A stretch of 64,000 bases of DNA from Marivita sp030148515 (GTDB taxonomy: Bacteria; Pseudomonadota; Alphaproteobacteria; Rhodobacterales; Rhodobacteraceae), in contig NZ_CP180351.1 of NCBI RefSeq assembly GCF_048006345.1, positions 3,534,001 to 3,598,000 on the forward strand, read 5' to 3'. Position 1 is the first letter of the stretch; every line of letters starts with the position of its first letter. The position numbers were made by a program, and so were the translations under genes. Shown here piece after piece: positions 8,603 through 16,100 of the stretch. The notes under the pieces are model-generated. The model was not told the origin of the DNA, did no database searches, and was given only the letters and a program-made list of their open reading frames with translations.

Positions 8603-9463
8603 ATGGGCGCGGCAGAAACATTGACGGCCTGGCCTCACGCCGAATACTCGCGCTTTGTCGATGTACGCCCGCACCATTGGCATGTTCAGGAAATGGGGCA
8701 GGGCGACACCATCCTGCTCTTGCATGGCGCAAGCGGTTCAACCCATTCCTGGCGCGATGTCATGGACAACCTCGCGCAGGACCACCATGTCATCGCAATC
8801 GACTTACCCGGTCACGGCCAGACCAAACTCGGATCACGGCACAGATCGTCCCTGCCACTTATGGCGCAGGATGTTCAGGCCCTCATCGACCACGAAGGCT
8901 GGCACCTGAAAGCGATCCTTGCACATTCCGCCGGGGCCGCGCTGGCCCTGCGCCTTCTGCAATCTTCCGAAGATCGCATACCCTTGGTCGCGGTGAACCC
9001 TGCACTGACGCCGTTCAAAGGACTTGCCGGGGTTCTTTTCCCCATCGCCGCACGCGTTGTTGCGCTCAGCCCGATCATGGCAAAGATGCTCAAACGCAAG
9101 ATGTCCGGACCGGGGCAGGTGGTGTCATTAATGGAGACAACCGGTTCAAAAATCTCGCCCGAAGGCTTGAACCTTTACGCGAAACTCTTTCGCAGCGACG
9201 CGCACCTGGATGGAACGCTTTTGATGATGGCGCAGTGGAAGCTGGATGGATTGGTCGCAGACCTGCCCAAGATCACGGTCCCCTGCACCTTCATCGTTGG
9301 CGAAAACGACAAAGCGGTGCCCCCTTCATCGGTGCGGGACAGCGCCAGTAAGATGCCGGATGCAACCGTTCTATCATTCGACGGGTATGGCCATCTGCTG
9401 CATGAAGAAGCACCGGCTTTGGTGGCGGATCAGCTTCGCGAAGTTCTGCGCAAATACACGTAA
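8603..9463 (+). CDS. bchO: Alpha/beta hydrolase BchO (putative Mg-chelatase accessory protein)
   Basis: Alpha/beta-hydrolase of 286 residues that sits with bchID in purple bacteria; its exact role is not established in the family. The oxyanion-hole motif LLLHGASGSTHSW is near residue 35, and the nucleophile elbow AHSAG places the likely catalytic Ser at residue 109. A C-terminal HLLHEE segment would supply the His. It ends the crtA-bchI-bchD-bchO operon. Its last 34 bases overlap the 3' end of the convergent smr gene, so the photosynthesis cluster abuts the housekeeping block directly. Confidence 0.93.
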   Translation: MGAAETLTAWPHAEYSRFVDVRPHHWHVQEMGQGDTILLLHGASGSTHSWRDVMDNLAQDHHVIAIDLPGHGQTKLGSRHRSSLPLMAQDVQALIDHEGWHLKAILAHSAGAALALRLLQSSEDRIPLVAVNPALTPFKGLAGVLFPIAARVVALSPIMAKMLKRKMSGPGQVVSLMETTGSKISPEGLNLYAKLFRSDAHLDGTLLMMAQWKLDGLVADLPKITVPCTFIVGENDKAVPPSSVRDSASKMPDATVLSFDGYGHLLHEEAPALVADQLREVLRKYT

Positions 9464-10014
9464 TACGCGCCGCCGCCGCCATGGCGGATATGCGCTTCGG
9501 TCACGTCCATCACAGCCGTGTTCAACGGGGCCATGCGCAACCACAAAGGAACCTGCCGCTTGAGCACACCGCGTTGCTGCGGCATCGGATCGTGCGGATC
9601 GTCTTTCTGACCCTTGCCGGTGATCACCAGAACCAGTCGAAATCCACGCGAGTATGATGTCAGGATGAACCGTGTGAGCGACGGATGCGCCTGGTCGAGT
9701 GTCATGCCATGCAAATCGATGCGCGCTTCGGGCACCAGTTTGCCGCGCTTCATCTTGCCATAGGTCTTGGTGTCCATCACCGGCTTCGACGGAGCGGCGG
9801 TTTGTGGTTTCCGAACCAAGGACGTTGAAGGCGTTGCTTTTGTGCCTATGCCAAACGCGGTCGGCAAATCCAAAGGCTCAGGCTCTTTCTTTCGCTGGAC
9901 CGTCGGTTTTGCGGGGTCCTTTGCCCTTCGCAAAGCTTGGGGCAGGGGTTTTGTCGAATGTGTAACCTTCTGCCAAAGTTCTTTTTCTTCGGGCCGCAGC
10001 CTTCTCCGGCTCAT
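9430..10014 (-). CDS. Smr/MutS2-type domain protein
   Basis: Protein of 194 residues with a basic, low-complexity N-terminal half and a C-terminal Smr domain (about residues 98-185). Diagnostic motifs are DLHGMTLDQA, the strand LVLVITGKG, and HGGGGAYYVYLRR at the end. Stand-alone Smr proteins are putative nucleases of uncertain substrate. It is the distal gene of a leftward tim44-mltA-smr set, and its ATG overlaps the mltA stop in a 4-base overlap. Confidence 0.9.
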   Translation of the reverse strand: MSRRRLRPEEKELWQKVTHSTKPLPQALRRAKDPAKPTVQRKKEPEPLDLPTAFGIGTKATPSTSLVRKPQTAAPSKPVMDTKTYGKMKRGKLVPEARIDLHGMTLDQAHPSLTRFILTSYSRGFRLVLVITGKGQKDDPHDPMPQQRGVLKRQVPLWLRMAPLNTAVMDVTEAHIRHGGGGAYYVYLRRTSRS

Positions 10015-11054
10015 TGAAGCGCCTCGGGAAGGAACGCATAGGCACGCTGGATCGGCATCAAGACAACCATACGGCCAGGATCCTTGATCCGGCCTGCCGC
10101 GCGACCAGCTTCATCGCCAGTACCAAAGAAAACATCCGCCCTTTGCGCGCCTTTGATCGCAGAGCCTGTATCTTGCGCGATCATCAAACGTCGCAGCGGG
10201 CTGGCTCCGTCTTTCTCGATCCAGACGGGCGCGCCCAGCGGCGTGAACGCAGGGTCGACCGCAATCGACCGCATTGGCGTGATCGACCGGTTCATCGCAC
10301 CAAGCGGTCCCTTGTCCGAGGGCACTTGGCTGACTTCGCGGAAAAAAACATACGAGTTGTTGTGAAAAAGAAGGTCCTCACCATCGACCGGGTTTCGGCG
10401 CACCCAGTTCTTGATCACATCGGCAGACACCTGATGCGGCTGATAGACGCCGCGCCGAACCAGTTCTTGTCCAATAGAGCGATAATTATGCCCGTTGGCA
10501 CCGCCATACCCGACCCGGATCATCCGACCGTCAGGATAGCGGACACGTCCAGACCCCTGTACCTGCAGGAAGAACAGTTCAACAGGATCATCGACCCATG
10601 CGATCTCAAGACCGCGCCCTTCCATCACACCACTGGTCAGGATTTCACGACGGCTGAGCCATGGGCGCTGGTCATTGGCCTCGGGCGGCATCTTGTAGAT
10701 GGGATGACGGTAGCGCGCGGTTCGAACGGGCGAACCGGACAGTTCGGGTTCGAAATAGCCGGTGAACAACGGCTCTTTGCCATCCGTGATCAGCATTGGG
10801 CGAAAGAACAGTTCAAAAAACTGGCGCGCGTCCTTTGCGTCGAAGGCCAAGGCACATAACGACGCCCAATCCGGTTCATCAAGGTCAGCGCAGGTGTTTC
10901 TGAAAACCGTCAAGGCCGATGCGTGATCGTCATCGGCCCAGCCGTCCAGATCCTCAAATCCAAGGATCGCATACTGCGTTTCGGGCTCGTTGGGCGCTAC
11001 AGGTCCTGCCATCAAAACACCAAGACTTATGGCCGCGCCCAGCCTCCGGATCAT
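10011..11054 (-). CDS. mltA: Membrane-bound lytic murein transglycosylase A (MltA)
   Basis: Peptidoglycan lytic transglycosylase that cleaves the MurNAc-GlcNAc bond with formation of 1,6-anhydroMurNAc. About 347 residues from the ATG at 11054, chosen because it overlaps the stop of the upstream gene (ATGA); a longer reading from 11078 is possible. An N-terminal hydrophobic segment (LGAAISLGVLMAGPVAP) acts as a signal or anchor, with no clear lipobox. The MltA core begins around LFTGYFEPEL, and the C-terminal 3D domain shows DTGSAIKGAQRADVFFGTG with its conserved Asp residues. Confidence 0.93.
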   Translation of the reverse strand: MIRRLGAAISLGVLMAGPVAPNEPETQYAILGFEDLDGWADDDHASALTVFRNTCADLDEPDWASLCALAFDAKDARQFFELFFRPMLITDGKEPLFTGYFEPELSGSPVRTARYRHPIYKMPPEANDQRPWLSRREILTSGVMEGRGLEIAWVDDPVELFFLQVQGSGRVRYPDGRMIRVGYGGANGHNYRSIGQELVRRGVYQPHQVSADVIKNWVRRNPVDGEDLLFHNNSYVFFREVSQVPSDKGPLGAMNRSITPMRSIAVDPAFTPLGAPVWIEKDGASPLRRLMIAQDTGSAIKGAQRADVFFGTGDEAGRAAGRIKDPGRMVVLMPIQRAYAFLPEALQ

Positions 11055-11713
11055 TCGCCCGTGGCGACAAGCTGCCAATTCGGATCATCTACGCCCATAC
11101 GGCGGGCATAGGTCCAAACGTCTTTTTGCCGCTTAACCTGGGTCGGCGACCCTTCAATGATCTCACCGGAACTGTCCCGCACGGTCGAGGTCAATTCCCC
11201 AATATACTTCACCGTGATTTCAGCAATGGCGCTCGCCTCGTCAAAGGTCGCATCCACCAAGGACATCTCGCGTACGCCGACAAACTCTGCGTCGATGGTC
11301 AATCCCTGCTCCTTCCGGGCTTCGACCACGTCCGCGAAGGTTTCGTACACATCGTCGGCAAGGAACGGTTTGATCTCGGCAAGATCGCCCCGTTCGAACC
11401 CCATCAGGATCATTTCGTAGGCGCCGCGCGCACCGCCAAGGAAATCTCCGACACCGAAGGACGGTTCAGCCCGCTTCATGCGGGCCAGTGCATCAGCAGC
11501 GTCGCTTCCCGCTTCGACATGATCCACGATGTTGTGGTCAGGGCCACCTTCGATGACTTCAAAATCCCGACGCGTGGACGAATGCGGCTCAGGTTGCCGC
11601 GGGAGCGGAGGCTTTTCGAAACCTTCCCGTGTACCCAACACGCTCTTCAAGCGCAGGATCAGGAACACGGCGATGCCGGCAAGCACCAAAAGCTGTATCA
11701 GCGGAGAATTCAT
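11051..11713 (-). CDS. Tim44/TimA domain membrane-anchored protein
   Basis: Protein of 220 residues with one N-terminal transmembrane helix (about residues 5-20), a charged proline-rich linker and a C-terminal Tim44-like domain from about residue 75 to the end. Mitochondrial Tim44 belongs to the same superfamily; alphaproteobacterial members are inner-membrane proteins of unsettled function and commonly neighbour secB and mltA. First gene of a leftward three-gene set, divergent from fxsA. A GCGAGG ribosome site precedes the ATG. Confidence 0.87.
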   Translation of the reverse strand: MNSPLIQLLVLAGIAVFLILRLKSVLGTREGFEKPPLPRQPEPHSSTRRDFEVIEGGPDHNIVDHVEAGSDAADALARMKRAEPSFGVGDFLGGARGAYEMILMGFERGDLAEIKPFLADDVYETFADVVEARKEQGLTIDAEFVGVREMSLVDATFDEASAIAEITVKYIGELTSTVRDSSGEIIEGSPTQVKRQKDVWTYARRMGVDDPNWQLVATGE

Positions 11714-11817
11714 CAGGACCTCGCCCAGACCAAAGTGGAAACGTCGTTGTTGTGTCCTTATGTAGGTGTTGGGCGATGTTTAGTCCACCGCACGCCCGGT
11801 GAAAGGAGTGCCCTGAT

Positions 11818-12312
11818 ATGTGGCTATTTGTGGCTTTTTTGCTCGTTCCGCTGATTGAAATCGCATTGTTTATCCAAATCGGCGGTTTGATCGGGCTGTG
11901 GCCAACGCTTGGTATCGTCATTTTGACGGCAATCCTTGGCACATATCTGGTCCGATCACAGGGCCTGATGGCGCTCAACAATCTGCGGGGCTCGTTCTCA
12001 CGGCTCGAAGACCCGTCAGAACCGTTGGCACATGGCGCGATGATCCTGTTGGCCGGCGCGTTGTTGCTGACGCCCGGGTTTTTTACAGATGCCGTCGGTT
12101 TTGCACTGCTCGCGCCACCCGTTCGGTTGATGTTGATCGCTTACATACGAAAAAACATCAAAGTGCAGCGTTTTGAGATGGGGCCGCGCCCTGATCCGTT
12201 TTCCGACCAGAGCACCCGTCGGCCGCGCGACACCGTCATTGATGGCGAGTATCACGAGATGTCAGAGACCAAAAAACCAACGCATCAGGGTTCTGGCTGG
12301 ACGAAGCATTGA
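11818..12312 (+). CDS. fxsA: FxsA family membrane protein
   Basis: Cytoplasmic membrane protein of 164 residues with three or four hydrophobic helices in the first 110 residues, then a polar tail rich in charged residues. MWLFVAFLLVPLIEIALFIQIG at the N-terminus and the GALLLTPGFFTDAVGFALL segment are hallmarks of FxsA, known in E. coli for easing phage T7 exclusion by F plasmid; its cell role is otherwise unclear. AAAGGAG precedes the ATG at 9 bases. It reads toward secB, 66 bases downstream, as commonly seen in Rhodobacterales. Confidence 0.9.
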   Translation: MWLFVAFLLVPLIEIALFIQIGGLIGLWPTLGIVILTAILGTYLVRSQGLMALNNLRGSFSRLEDPSEPLAHGAMILLAGALLLTPGFFTDAVGFALLAPPVRLMLIAYIRKNIKVQRFEMGPRPDPFSDQSTRRPRDTVIDGEYHEMSETKKPTHQGSGWTKH

Positions 12313-12378
12313 GGCTTGGCAGATCGGCTGATAAGCAACGGTCAACTTTTGTAACGGTTGGATCCGAGGGAGAGACAC

Positions 12379-12885
12379 ATGGCTGATACGCCGGAAACCG
12401 CTGGCAATGGTGCAGCACCGCAGCAGGCACCCGTCAAGATGAACGTCCTCGCGCAGTTTGTGCGAGACATGTCGTTTGAAAACATCCTTGCTCAAAAGGG
12501 CGTTCAGGGCGAAGTGCAACCCGACGTACAGCTTCAGGTCAATCTTGATGCCAAGAAGCGGACAACAGCGAACCAGTATGAAGTGATCCTGAAACTTCAG
12601 GTGTCTTCCAAGGCGAAGGAAAGTGGCGATACGCTTTTCGTTCTCGAACTCGAATATGCTGGCATCTTCCAGGTCGAAAACGTGCCGGATGAGCAGCTGC
12701 ACCCGTTCCTGCTGATCGAATGTCCGCGCATGTTGTTCCCGTTTGTGCGTCGCATCGTCAGCGACGTCACACGGGACGGTGGCTTCCCGCCGCTGAACCT
12801 TGAAACGATTGATTTTCTTCAGCTTTACCGCACGGAACTCGCGCGCCGCGCCAGCGCACAGCAGGCTGAAACCGCAAACGCTTAA
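12379..12885 (+). CDS. secB: Protein-export chaperone SecB
   Basis: Tetrameric cytosolic chaperone that keeps preproteins unfolded and hands them to SecA. About 168 residues from the ATG at 12379, preceded by GAGGGAGAG; an in-frame ATG at 12358 has no ribosome site. The core runs from VLAQFVRDMSFENI to the helix FLQLYRTELARR, with the family motif HPFLLIECPRMLFPFVR. The stop lies 3 bases before the end of convergent dnaQ, so any hairpin terminator must lie inside dnaQ (see 12932-12960). Confidence 0.96.
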   Translation: MADTPETAGNGAAPQQAPVKMNVLAQFVRDMSFENILAQKGVQGEVQPDVQLQVNLDAKKRTTANQYEVILKLQVSSKAKESGDTLFVLELEYAGIFQVENVPDEQLHPFLLIECPRMLFPFVRRIVSDVTRDGGFPPLNLETIDFLQLYRTELARRASAQQAETANA

Positions 12886-12888
12886 GCG

Positions 12889-13578
12889 TTACAGCCGCTT
12901 CCAAAAAGCGGCGTCCCCAAGCTTTTCGACAAAGGCGGCGTGAGCCGCCTTTTCGTTTTCACTCAGACGGGACGGCAAAGGGGCAGGGCGCGGCTTGGGT
13001 CTCCATTCAACCGCTCCTTCACCGGCACCCGACTTGTCCTGCGAGACATTCAAAGCGAAGTCCGGCTGCTTGCCCCCGATCAGCTCAAGATACACCTCGG
13101 CCAGAATCTCGGAGTCGAGCAACGCGCCGTGAAGTGTGCGGGACGAATTGTCGATCCCGAACCGACGGCACAACGCATCCAAAGACGCAGGTGATCCCGG
13201 AAACTTGCGGCGCGCAATTGCCAGCGTATCGACAGCGCGATCAAAGGGAATCGGGGCACGTTTGACCCAGGACAGCTCAGCATTCAGAAACTTCATGTCG
13301 AAGGCTGCGTTGTGGATGACCAGTTTTGCGTCCCCGATGAAATCGACAAACGCCTGCGCGATATCGGCAAAGACGGGTTTGTCCCGAAGGAAATCGTCGC
13401 CCAAACCATGCACCTCAAACGCCTCTTGCGGCATGGCGCGTTCGGGGTTGATGTATTGATGATAGGTCTTTCCCGTCGGGACATGGTTGAACAGCTCGAC
13501 CGCGCCGATCTCGACGATCCGGTCGCCTTGCTCAGGCTCGAAACCTGTTGTTTCCGTATCCAGAACAATCTCACGCAT
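12889..13578 (-). CDS. dnaQ: DNA polymerase III epsilon subunit (proofreading exonuclease) DnaQ
   Basis: 3'-5' exonuclease of the replicative polymerase, 229 residues. The DEDDh motifs are in place: Exo I DTETTG (Asp7, Glu9), Exo II HNAAFD, and Exo III HGALLDSEILAEVY. The C-terminal region, which in E. coli binds the alpha subunit, contains an acidic/Pro linker. Distal gene of the leftward maf-aroE-coaE-dnaQ operon; its ATG overlaps the coaE end by 8 bases. Confidence 0.95.
   Translation of the reverse strand: MREIVLDTETTGFEPEQGDRIVEIGAVELFNHVPTGKTYHQYINPERAMPQEAFEVHGLGDDFLRDKPVFADIAQAFVDFIGDAKLVIHNAAFDMKFLNAELSWVKRAPIPFDRAVDTLAIARRKFPGSPASLDALCRRFGIDNSSRTLHGALLDSEILAEVYLELIGGKQPDFALNVSQDKSGAGEGAVEWRPKPRPAPLPSRLSENEKAAHAAFVEKLGDAAFWKRL
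12932..12960 (+). terminator. Probable secB terminator inside the dnaQ 3' coding region
   Basis: AAGGCGGC-GTGA-GCCGCCTT followed by TTTCGTTTTC: an 8-bp GC-rich stem with a 4-base loop and a T-rich tail, oriented for rightward transcription from secB (stop at 12885). It lies wholly within the convergent dnaQ gene, where the same bases encode the Ala-rich C-terminal tail. Confidence 0.6.
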
Positions 13579-14164
13579 GGGTCATTCGTTTCCGTATCTG
13601 CTCCAATACATTGTGGACCTGCGCACGGGCATGTTCAAGCGTATCGGTCACGATCACATAGTCGGACCGTGCGCATTTCTCGTCATTCGGCATCTGTTTA
13701 TCTCGGATCGCGTGGAACTGTTCGGGCGTCATGGTCCCCCGGTCGAGAACGCGCTTTTCCTGCTCTTCAGGTGAAACAGTGACACATACAACTGCGTCCA
13801 TCTCTGTTTCGGACCCTGTTTCGAACAGTAGGGGAATGTCAAAAACCAGAATGTCCGCATCTGTCATTGCAGCAAACTGCGCCCGGTCTTCCCGCACCAA
13901 AGGATGCACAATAGCTTCGATCTGTTTCAACGCTTCGGGATCACGCGCGATGATCGTCCGAAGCGCTGCGCGATCAACCGCTCCATCCGAGATGGCATCA
14001 GGAAACAGGGTCTCCATCGGCAGAACCGCCGCGCCGCCTGTGTCGTAAAGACGATGAACAGCCGCGTCCGCATCCCAAACCGCGCATTCCGCCTCTTCAA
14101 AAAGTCGGGCTGTCGTCGATTTCCCCATCCCAATGGATCCGGTGAGACCAAGCTTGAACGTCAC
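13571..14164 (-). CDS. coaE: Dephospho-CoA kinase CoaE
   Basis: Last step of coenzyme A synthesis, phosphorylating the 3'-hydroxyl of dephospho-CoA. The 197 residues have a P-loop GSIGMGKST near residue 10 and the conserved WDADAAVHRLY and DIPLLFETG motifs. The start overlaps the aroE stop (ATGA). The order maf-aroE-coaE-dnaQ-secB next to the origin is shared with Caulobacter and many Rhodobacterales. Confidence 0.95.
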   Translation of the reverse strand: MTFKLGLTGSIGMGKSTTARLFEEAECAVWDADAAVHRLYDTGGAAVLPMETLFPDAISDGAVDRAALRTIIARDPEALKQIEAIVHPLVREDRAQFAAMTDADILVFDIPLLFETGSETEMDAVVCVTVSPEEQEKRVLDRGTMTPEQFHAIRDKQMPNDEKCARSDYVIVTDTLEHARAQVHNVLEQIRKRMTHA

Positions 14165-14994
14165 CGCAGAACTGCCGCCCTTACGTTTTCGTCCACCACG
14201 GGCCGTTTCCCGAACCAGCGTTCAAACCCAGGAACCGCCTGATGAAGCAGCATCCCCAAACCATCGACAACCCGACATCCTTGCTGCTCCGCCGTCGCCA
14301 GCAACCGCGTCTGCAACGGCGTATAAACAAGGTCATTGACGATGGCGCCCGGTTTCAGGCCGTCCAAAGGCACCCTCATCTCAGGTTTACCTGTCATGCC
14401 AAGGGATGTGGTGTTCACCACGAGATCCGCATCTTCCAGTACATTTCCCGCCTGAACCCACTCAATCACCTGAATGCGATTGCCGAAATCCTCTTTCAGC
14501 TTTTCCGCACGAATCCGTGTCCGGTTGGTCAACATGATCTTTGGAACACCGACATCCAGCAAGGATGCCAGAACCGCGCGACTGGCACCACCAGCGCCAA
14601 ACACGACGGCTGGCCCCGACTTCGGGTTCCAGTCAGGTATGGCCTGACGGATGTTCTCGATAAAGCCATACCCATCGGTGTTGTCGGCGTGAATTCTTCC
14701 ATCCTTGCGGAAGATCAGCGTATTTGCAGCTCCGATCAATGTGGCGCGGTCGGTGATCAGATCCGCGATCTCCATCACCTTTTCCTTGTGCGGGATCGTG
14801 ACGTTTGCCCCGACAAATCCAAGATCAGCCAGACGCGGCAACAGATCAGCCAACTTGTCTGGTGCGATGTCCATCGGGATATAATGGCCCTTCAGACCAT
14901 ATTTCCGAAGCCAGTAGCCATGCACATTCGGGCTTTTGGAATGGGCTATCGGGTGGCCAATAACAGCGGCCAGGGGAATTTTACTGTCACTCAT
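14161..14994 (-). CDS. aroE: Shikimate dehydrogenase (NADP+) AroE
   Basis: Reduces 3-dehydroshikimate to shikimate in aromatic amino acid synthesis; 277 residues. The N-terminal substrate motif IGHPIAHSKSPNVHGYW, the NVTIPHKEKV segment with the catalytic Lys, and the NADP-binding VFGAGGASRAVL followed by NRTRIRAEKL are visible. The start overlaps the maf stop in an ATGA. Confidence 0.96.
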   Translation of the reverse strand: MSDSKIPLAAVIGHPIAHSKSPNVHGYWLRKYGLKGHYIPMDIAPDKLADLLPRLADLGFVGANVTIPHKEKVMEIADLITDRATLIGAANTLIFRKDGRIHADNTDGYGFIENIRQAIPDWNPKSGPAVVFGAGGASRAVLASLLDVGVPKIMLTNRTRIRAEKLKEDFGNRIQVIEWVQAGNVLEDADLVVNTTSLGMTGKPEMRVPLDGLKPGAIVNDLVYTPLQTRLLATAEQQGCRVVDGLGMLLHQAVPGFERWFGKRPVVDENVRAAVLR

Positions 14995-15590
14995 CCGTCG
15001 ATCCGTCCGGTCAAAGTAAGGTGGTTCAGAAGTTCCAGTAACGGAAGTCCGAGCACCGTGAAATAGTCACCTTGGATCTGTGTGAAAAGCCGTACGCCTT
15101 CCTCCTCGAGCTTATACCCTCCGACAGAGTGGCGAATGCTGTCCCAATTCCTGTCGATGTACCCATCAAGATAGCTGTCCGAAAAATCCCGCATCGACAG
15201 GCGGACCACACCGGCATGGCGCCATTTCGGCTCGCCATCCTGATACAGGACCGCCGCGGACAACAATTGGTGAGACCTGTTTCGCAACATCTTGAGCTGC
15301 GAACGTGCTTCGTCGGGAGTTTGCGGTTTGGCGAAAACTGTCTTGTCCACGGCCAGAACTTGATCACACCCCAACACCAGCGCGCCGGGCGTCTTGTCAG
15401 ACACCTTGCGCGCCTTCATCTCCGCCAGCGTATCGGCGATATCACGGGGCGATGCCGCTTCTGCTTCCAATGCGCGGCGAATGGCGTCTTCGTCGATTCG
15501 TGCGACGATGACATCGAATTGAATCCCGGCGTTGCGAAGCAGTTCGGCGCGGATCTGAGATCCAGAGGCAAGGACAAGGTCGAGATTCAT
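14991..15590 (-). CDS. maf: Maf-family nucleotide pyrophosphatase
   Basis: Hydrolyses non-canonical or modified nucleoside triphosphates; 199 residues. The N-terminus LVLASGSQIRAELLRNAG is diagnostic. The ATG at 15590 is chosen because homology begins there; the frame stays open upstream into the origin region, but that reading has no family resemblance. The start codon overlaps a DnaA-box-like sequence (15590-15598). First gene of the leftward origin-flanking operon. Confidence 0.93.
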   Translation of the reverse strand: MNLDLVLASGSQIRAELLRNAGIQFDVIVARIDEDAIRRALEAEAASPRDIADTLAEMKARKVSDKTPGALVLGCDQVLAVDKTVFAKPQTPDEARSQLKMLRNRSHQLLSAAVLYQDGEPKWRHAGVVRLSMRDFSDSYLDGYIDRNWDSIRHSVGGYKLEEEGVRLFTQIQGDYFTVLGLPLLELLNHLTLTGRIDG

Positions 15591-16100
15591 GTGGACAACT
15601 CTACGGACAAGTTCTGTTTCTTTACAGGAGCGTTCTGGGGAAATCCGACCGTATCGGCAAGTCTGCACAGATCTCGGCAAGTTGCTCTGGATCGCCACAC
15701 GGGTTTTACCGGTTGTGTAAAGGATAAGTCGGGCGTTTGGACAAACGACCTGCGTCGGCGTCTTTCCTAGGTTTTTCCCCGAGTTATCCACGGGAGGTGT
15801 GAAACTAAATATATTTTAAACAAGTACTTAGAGATAAAATATAGCTGTGACAGGGCTTATTCCCACAATGATCCACATGTCTTAAATCTGTGGACGAAAC
15901 CTGTAGAACGCAGTAATCCACATCGGTCGTACCGTGCCTCTATTCTCAAAATCCTTTCTTTTTTCTTAATTTATTTATTGATTGGGTCTGGTTTGACAGC
16001 TTCCGTCCCCTCGGCTAAGAGCAATACAGTCCTGTTCTGGACCACACCTTCCTGAGACAACGATGACACGACTGCGACGACCAGCAGTCCGGGATATTTC
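15591..16100. other. oriC: Probable chromosomal replication origin (oriC)
   Basis: The only gene-free stretch over 300 bases in the window, between divergent maf and rho. DnaA-box-like 9-mers (consensus TTWTNCACA): TTGTCCACA (minus strand, 15590-15598), TTATCCACG (15784-15792), TGATCCACA (15869-15877), TCGTCCACA (minus, 15889-15897) and TAATCCACA (15914-15922); each has one mismatch to TTATCCACA except the fourth, with two. Two AT-rich tracts, 15801-15845 and 15947-15982, could serve as unwinding elements. TTAA-N7-CTTA at 15816-15830 resembles a CtrA site with one mismatch. The genes on both sides match the oriC neighbourhood of Caulobacter, and parAB with parS lies 2.6-6 kb away. Confidence 0.8.
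15993..16021 (+). promoter_or_regulatory. Candidate sigma-70-type promoter of rho
   Basis: TTGACA (15993-15998), a 17-base spacer and TAAGAG (16016-16021), about 80 bases before the rho ATG. The -35 is perfect and the -10 is a partial match. It is the best promoter-like pair in the rho-proximal part of the origin region. Confidence 0.5.
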
